From Cryomorphaceae bacterium (GTDB lineage Bacteria > Bacteroidota > Bacteroidia > Flavobacteriales > Schleiferiaceae), in NCBI GenBank assembly GCA_003445735.1, contig DMCR01000090.1, forward strand, positions 1 to 8,200: 8,200 nucleotides of DNA, given 5' to 3'. The notes beneath the pieces are model-generated. The model saw only the letters and a program-made list of their open reading frames with translations. It was not told the origin of the DNA and did no database searches. Numbering within the stretch: position 1 is the first letter of the stretch; every line of letters begins with the position of its first letter. Shown one piece after another: positions 6,688-8,200 of the stretch. Made by a program: the position numbers and the translations under genes.

Positions 6688-6709
6688 AAAAGGGGCCGAA
6701 ACCCCTCTT
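6688..6709 (-). terminator. Rho-independent terminator of the outer-membrane receptor gene
   Basis: On the minus strand AAGAGGGG (6709-6702) pairs with CCCCTTTT (6695-6688) through a 6-nt loop (TTTCGG): an 8-bp stem with four G-C pairs and one G-T pair, its 3' arm ending in a T run. A second T run (6681-6677) follows. It lies 55 nt after the receptor stop codon and upstream of the predicted gyrB promoter, which suggests that gyrB is transcribed separately. Confidence 0.65.
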
Positions 6710-6712
6710 GCA

Positions 6713-6734
6713 GTTACCAACAAGGTTATCAACA
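6713..6734 (+). repeat. Two tandem 10-mers resembling DnaA boxes
   Basis: GTTACCAACA (6713-6722) and GTTATCAACA (6725-6734) differ at one base and repeat with a 12-bp period. The second contains TTATCAACA, one mismatch from the DnaA box TTATCCACA; the first has two mismatches. They lie between the receptor stop codon and its terminator. Binding by DnaA or another protein is a guess. Confidence 0.4.
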
Positions 6735-6737
6735 TTT

Positions 6738-6751
6738 TCGGGATTTCCCGA
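6738..6751. repeat. 14-bp palindrome downstream of the receptor gene
   Basis: TCGGGATTTCCCGA has perfect 6-bp arms (TCGGGA/TCCCGA) around TT. It starts 12 bp after the receptor stop codon. No T run follows it in the receptor's direction (the minus-strand continuation is AAAA), so it is not itself a terminator; a protein-binding site or a 3'-end-stabilising hairpin is possible. Confidence 0.4.
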
Positions 6752-6763
6752 GGATTTGGGCCG

Positions 6764-8200
6764 TTAAAATTGGTAGTTCAACACGAACAGTCCACGCGTT
6801 CCTCGAACCTCGTAACCGCTCCATAATTGATAGCGTTGATTCAAGAGATTATAAGCCCTTAAACTCACCCCTAAATTCTCGTTAATTGTATAGCCTAAAT
6901 CAAGGCTTAAATCCATGAAATCGCCCAAATCATAGATACCCTTTTCATTATTACCCGCATAACGTCCTCCAACATATTTGAAGTTTGAAGTAAGATGCAC
7001 GTCACCTTGATCTACTCGCAACAAGGCACCCAAAACGCGGCCTTCAGCGCCTATAAATTGATCGGCACCTGAATAGGCATTGAGTTCGGTATACACACTG
7101 GCTGTGAAGGCATCCATGGGAAGATTTAATTCCGCGCGAAGGCGAGACCGCGTATAGTTAGCATAGCCTACTCGAAGCGACGCCATATCATTCATAGTCG
7201 AAGTTGTACTGTCTCGCTCGAATTGCACATCATTCATGACAAAAGCCATAGAACCTTCAACGCGATACTGAAGTTTTCCTGCCAACGCGCCTTGCATTCC
7301 GACATATCCCCTGTTCTCGCCGGTGAGAGCCAAGGTCTGATCGCCTGAGATCACAGGGACATTGGCCAATAAGGCACTCAAGGTTTGCTGCTGCGCACGT
7401 CCATCCCAACCACCATAAATGGCGAGTGTACGCTTCAATACCTCAGCTTGTAGATTGATGTTCGGGAAGATATAATAGGTATTTTGATTATCGGCACCTT
7501 CATTGTTGATCGTACCGGCGAAAGTTAACCCAAACTGGTAGTTCAGCATCCCGTTTTTGCCTTGCGTCTGAGGACTTAGATAAAAATGATGGTATTGATT
7601 TATGCGAGGCTCAATAACCATTTCGGTAAGGGAATATTGACCGAATTGGTACCCTAAATCCACATTAATTTGCGCCTCATCGGCATAGACTTCGATGCGA
7701 TGTATGGTTTTAGCCAAGTGCTCGTGGGCTCCAATACCTGCATTTGTGAAATGGTAAGCCAAGCCACCACTGCGGTAGGCAGCCGGTACTTTAGAGGTAG
7801 GATTCGAAGTTCTCAACCATTGTTGGCTCAACCCTGCACTCAAGTTCCACTCGTGAGGTGTAGGCGAAATAGCATTTACCCCGTTAGTGTCCATCATTCC
7901 ATAGAAACTCACATAATCTGCATCTAAGAAGAGTTGAGTTTTAAGGTTCCAATTCTTAGTTGCACGCTGAAAATCCGTTAGTATGGAATTCTCGTAAGCA
8001 GGCTGCAGTTCGTAGGCGGTATTGAGCACACCAGACCCTGCGCCTTCATGATGCGCTTTGATGCCCCAAACGTTCTTTCTCGAACGCGGGGAAGAGAAGA
8101 CGATATCCGCAAAGGAACTGCTGTACATTCCACCCCCAACACTTACGCGCTGGGTAGGTAGTTTTGGCAGTTTCACACGTCCAAGTTTGATAGCAGGAAT
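6764..8200 (-). CDS. TonB-dependent-receptor-like outer-membrane beta-barrel protein, C-terminal part (5' end outside window)
   Basis: The last 478 residues of an outer-membrane protein. The frame is open to the right edge, so the GTG at 8176 is internal. The visible part is dominated by alternating polar/hydrophobic strands ending in aromatic residues, typical of a beta-barrel. The C terminus 'GVSLRAYNLLNQRYQLW...GLFVLNYQF' is the signature of TonB-dependent receptors, with the final phenylalanine recognised by the BAM assembly machinery. The segment 'LPTQRVSVGGGMYSSSFADIVFSSPRSRK' in the first part of the visible region (quoted here only by its ends: LPTQ near 8161, SPRSRK near 8090) resembles a Bacteroidota receptor-like family of about 550-600 residues, remembered rather than searched. 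A plug domain and signal peptide would be outside the window, so active TonB-dependent transport is not proven. The ligand is unknown. It is followed by a palindrome and a terminator before gyrB. Confidence 0.78.
   Translation of the reverse strand: MPAIKLGRVKLPKLPTQRVSVGGGMYSSSFADIVFSSPRSRKNVWGIKAHHEGAGSGVLNTAYELQPAYENSILTDFQRATKNWNLKTQLFLDADYVSFYGMMDTNGVNAISPTPHEWNLSAGLSQQWLRTSNPTSKVPAAYRSGGLAYHFTNAGIGAHEHLAKTIHRIEVYADEAQINVDLGYQFGQYSLTEMVIEPRINQYHHFYLSPQTQGKNGMLNYQFGLTFAGTINNEGADNQNTYYIFPNINLQAEVLKRTLAIYGGWDGRAQQQTLSALLANVPVISGDQTLALTGENRGYVGMQGALAGKLQYRVEGSMAFVMNDVQFERDSTTSTMNDMASLRVGYANYTRSRLRAELNLPMDAFTASVYTELNAYSGADQFIGAEGRVLGALLRVDQGDVHLTSNFKYVGGRYAGNNEKGIYDLGDFMDLSLDLGYTINENLGVSLRAYNLLNQRYQLWSGYEVRGTRGLFVLNYQF

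Noticed and set aside
6670..6709. Alternative pairing of the terminator's GGGG arm with a second CCCC tract (6674-6671, minus strand), suggesting an attenuator switch
   Set aside because: The alternative stem is about 5 bp and weaker than the 8-bp terminator, and no leader peptide or ligand-binding structure accompanies it.
6265..6885. Plus-strand frames (6265-6564, 6607-6885) over the gyrB 5' end and the intergenic region
   Set aside because: One is antisense to the GyrB ATPase motifs; the other runs through the terminator hairpin, the repeats and the receptor's 3' end. Neither looks like a protein family.
1..8200. Mobile element, CRISPR array, tRNA/rRNA, phage or defence system
   Set aside because: I found no transposase, integrase, terminal repeats, regularly spaced repeats or tRNA-like cloverleaf; coding content is core-genome type throughout.

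Overview
The window looks like chromosomal DNA of a member of the Bacteroidota, most likely order Flavobacteriales. Four things suggest this. Genes follow each other with ATGA or GTGA overlaps and little Shine-Dalgarno signal. The MutL tail ends in a Bacteroidota-style 'YTPxGK' motif. GyrB is the short form (647 residues) without the large C-terminal insertion of the E. coli protein. A TAnnTTTG promoter element, the -7 box of the Bacteroidota primary sigma factor, lies upstream of gyrB. The taxonomic call is an inference from these features, not from a database search.

Left half (positions 2-3157, plus strand) is one tightly packed operon: the 3' end of mutL, two different rhomboid intramembrane serine proteases, and a membrane-anchored endonuclease/exonuclease/phosphatase (EEP) enzyme. 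Junctions overlap by 4 nt, except between the two rhomboids, where the start is ambiguous. From memory this order recurs in Bacteroidota genomes. Both rhomboids keep the Ser/His dyad. The first carries an extra segment beside the active site, and the second carries a long basic cytoplasmic tail.

Right half (3126-8200, minus strand) reads leftwards: the C-terminal part of a TonB-dependent-receptor-like outer-membrane beta-barrel protein, a 145-bp intergenic region, gyrB, and then, 10 nt after gyrB, a family-5 (peptide/nickel-type) solute-binding lipoprotein with no permease genes in view. The two halves converge: the 3' ends of the EEP gene and the solute-binding-protein gene overlap by 32 bp.

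The regulatory signals are concentrated in two spots. The 145 bp before gyrB hold a 14-bp palindrome, two tandem DnaA-box-like 10-mers, a terminator hairpin for the receptor gene, and a perfect inverted repeat over the predicted gyrB -7 box. The gyrB/lipoprotein junction holds two consecutive hairpins. The second has the form of an intrinsic terminator but lies inside the lipoprotein's signal-peptide codons, which would let gyrB be transcribed strongly and the lipoprotein weakly. No RNA genes, mobile elements, CRISPR arrays or defence genes were seen; most of the window is ordinary core genome.
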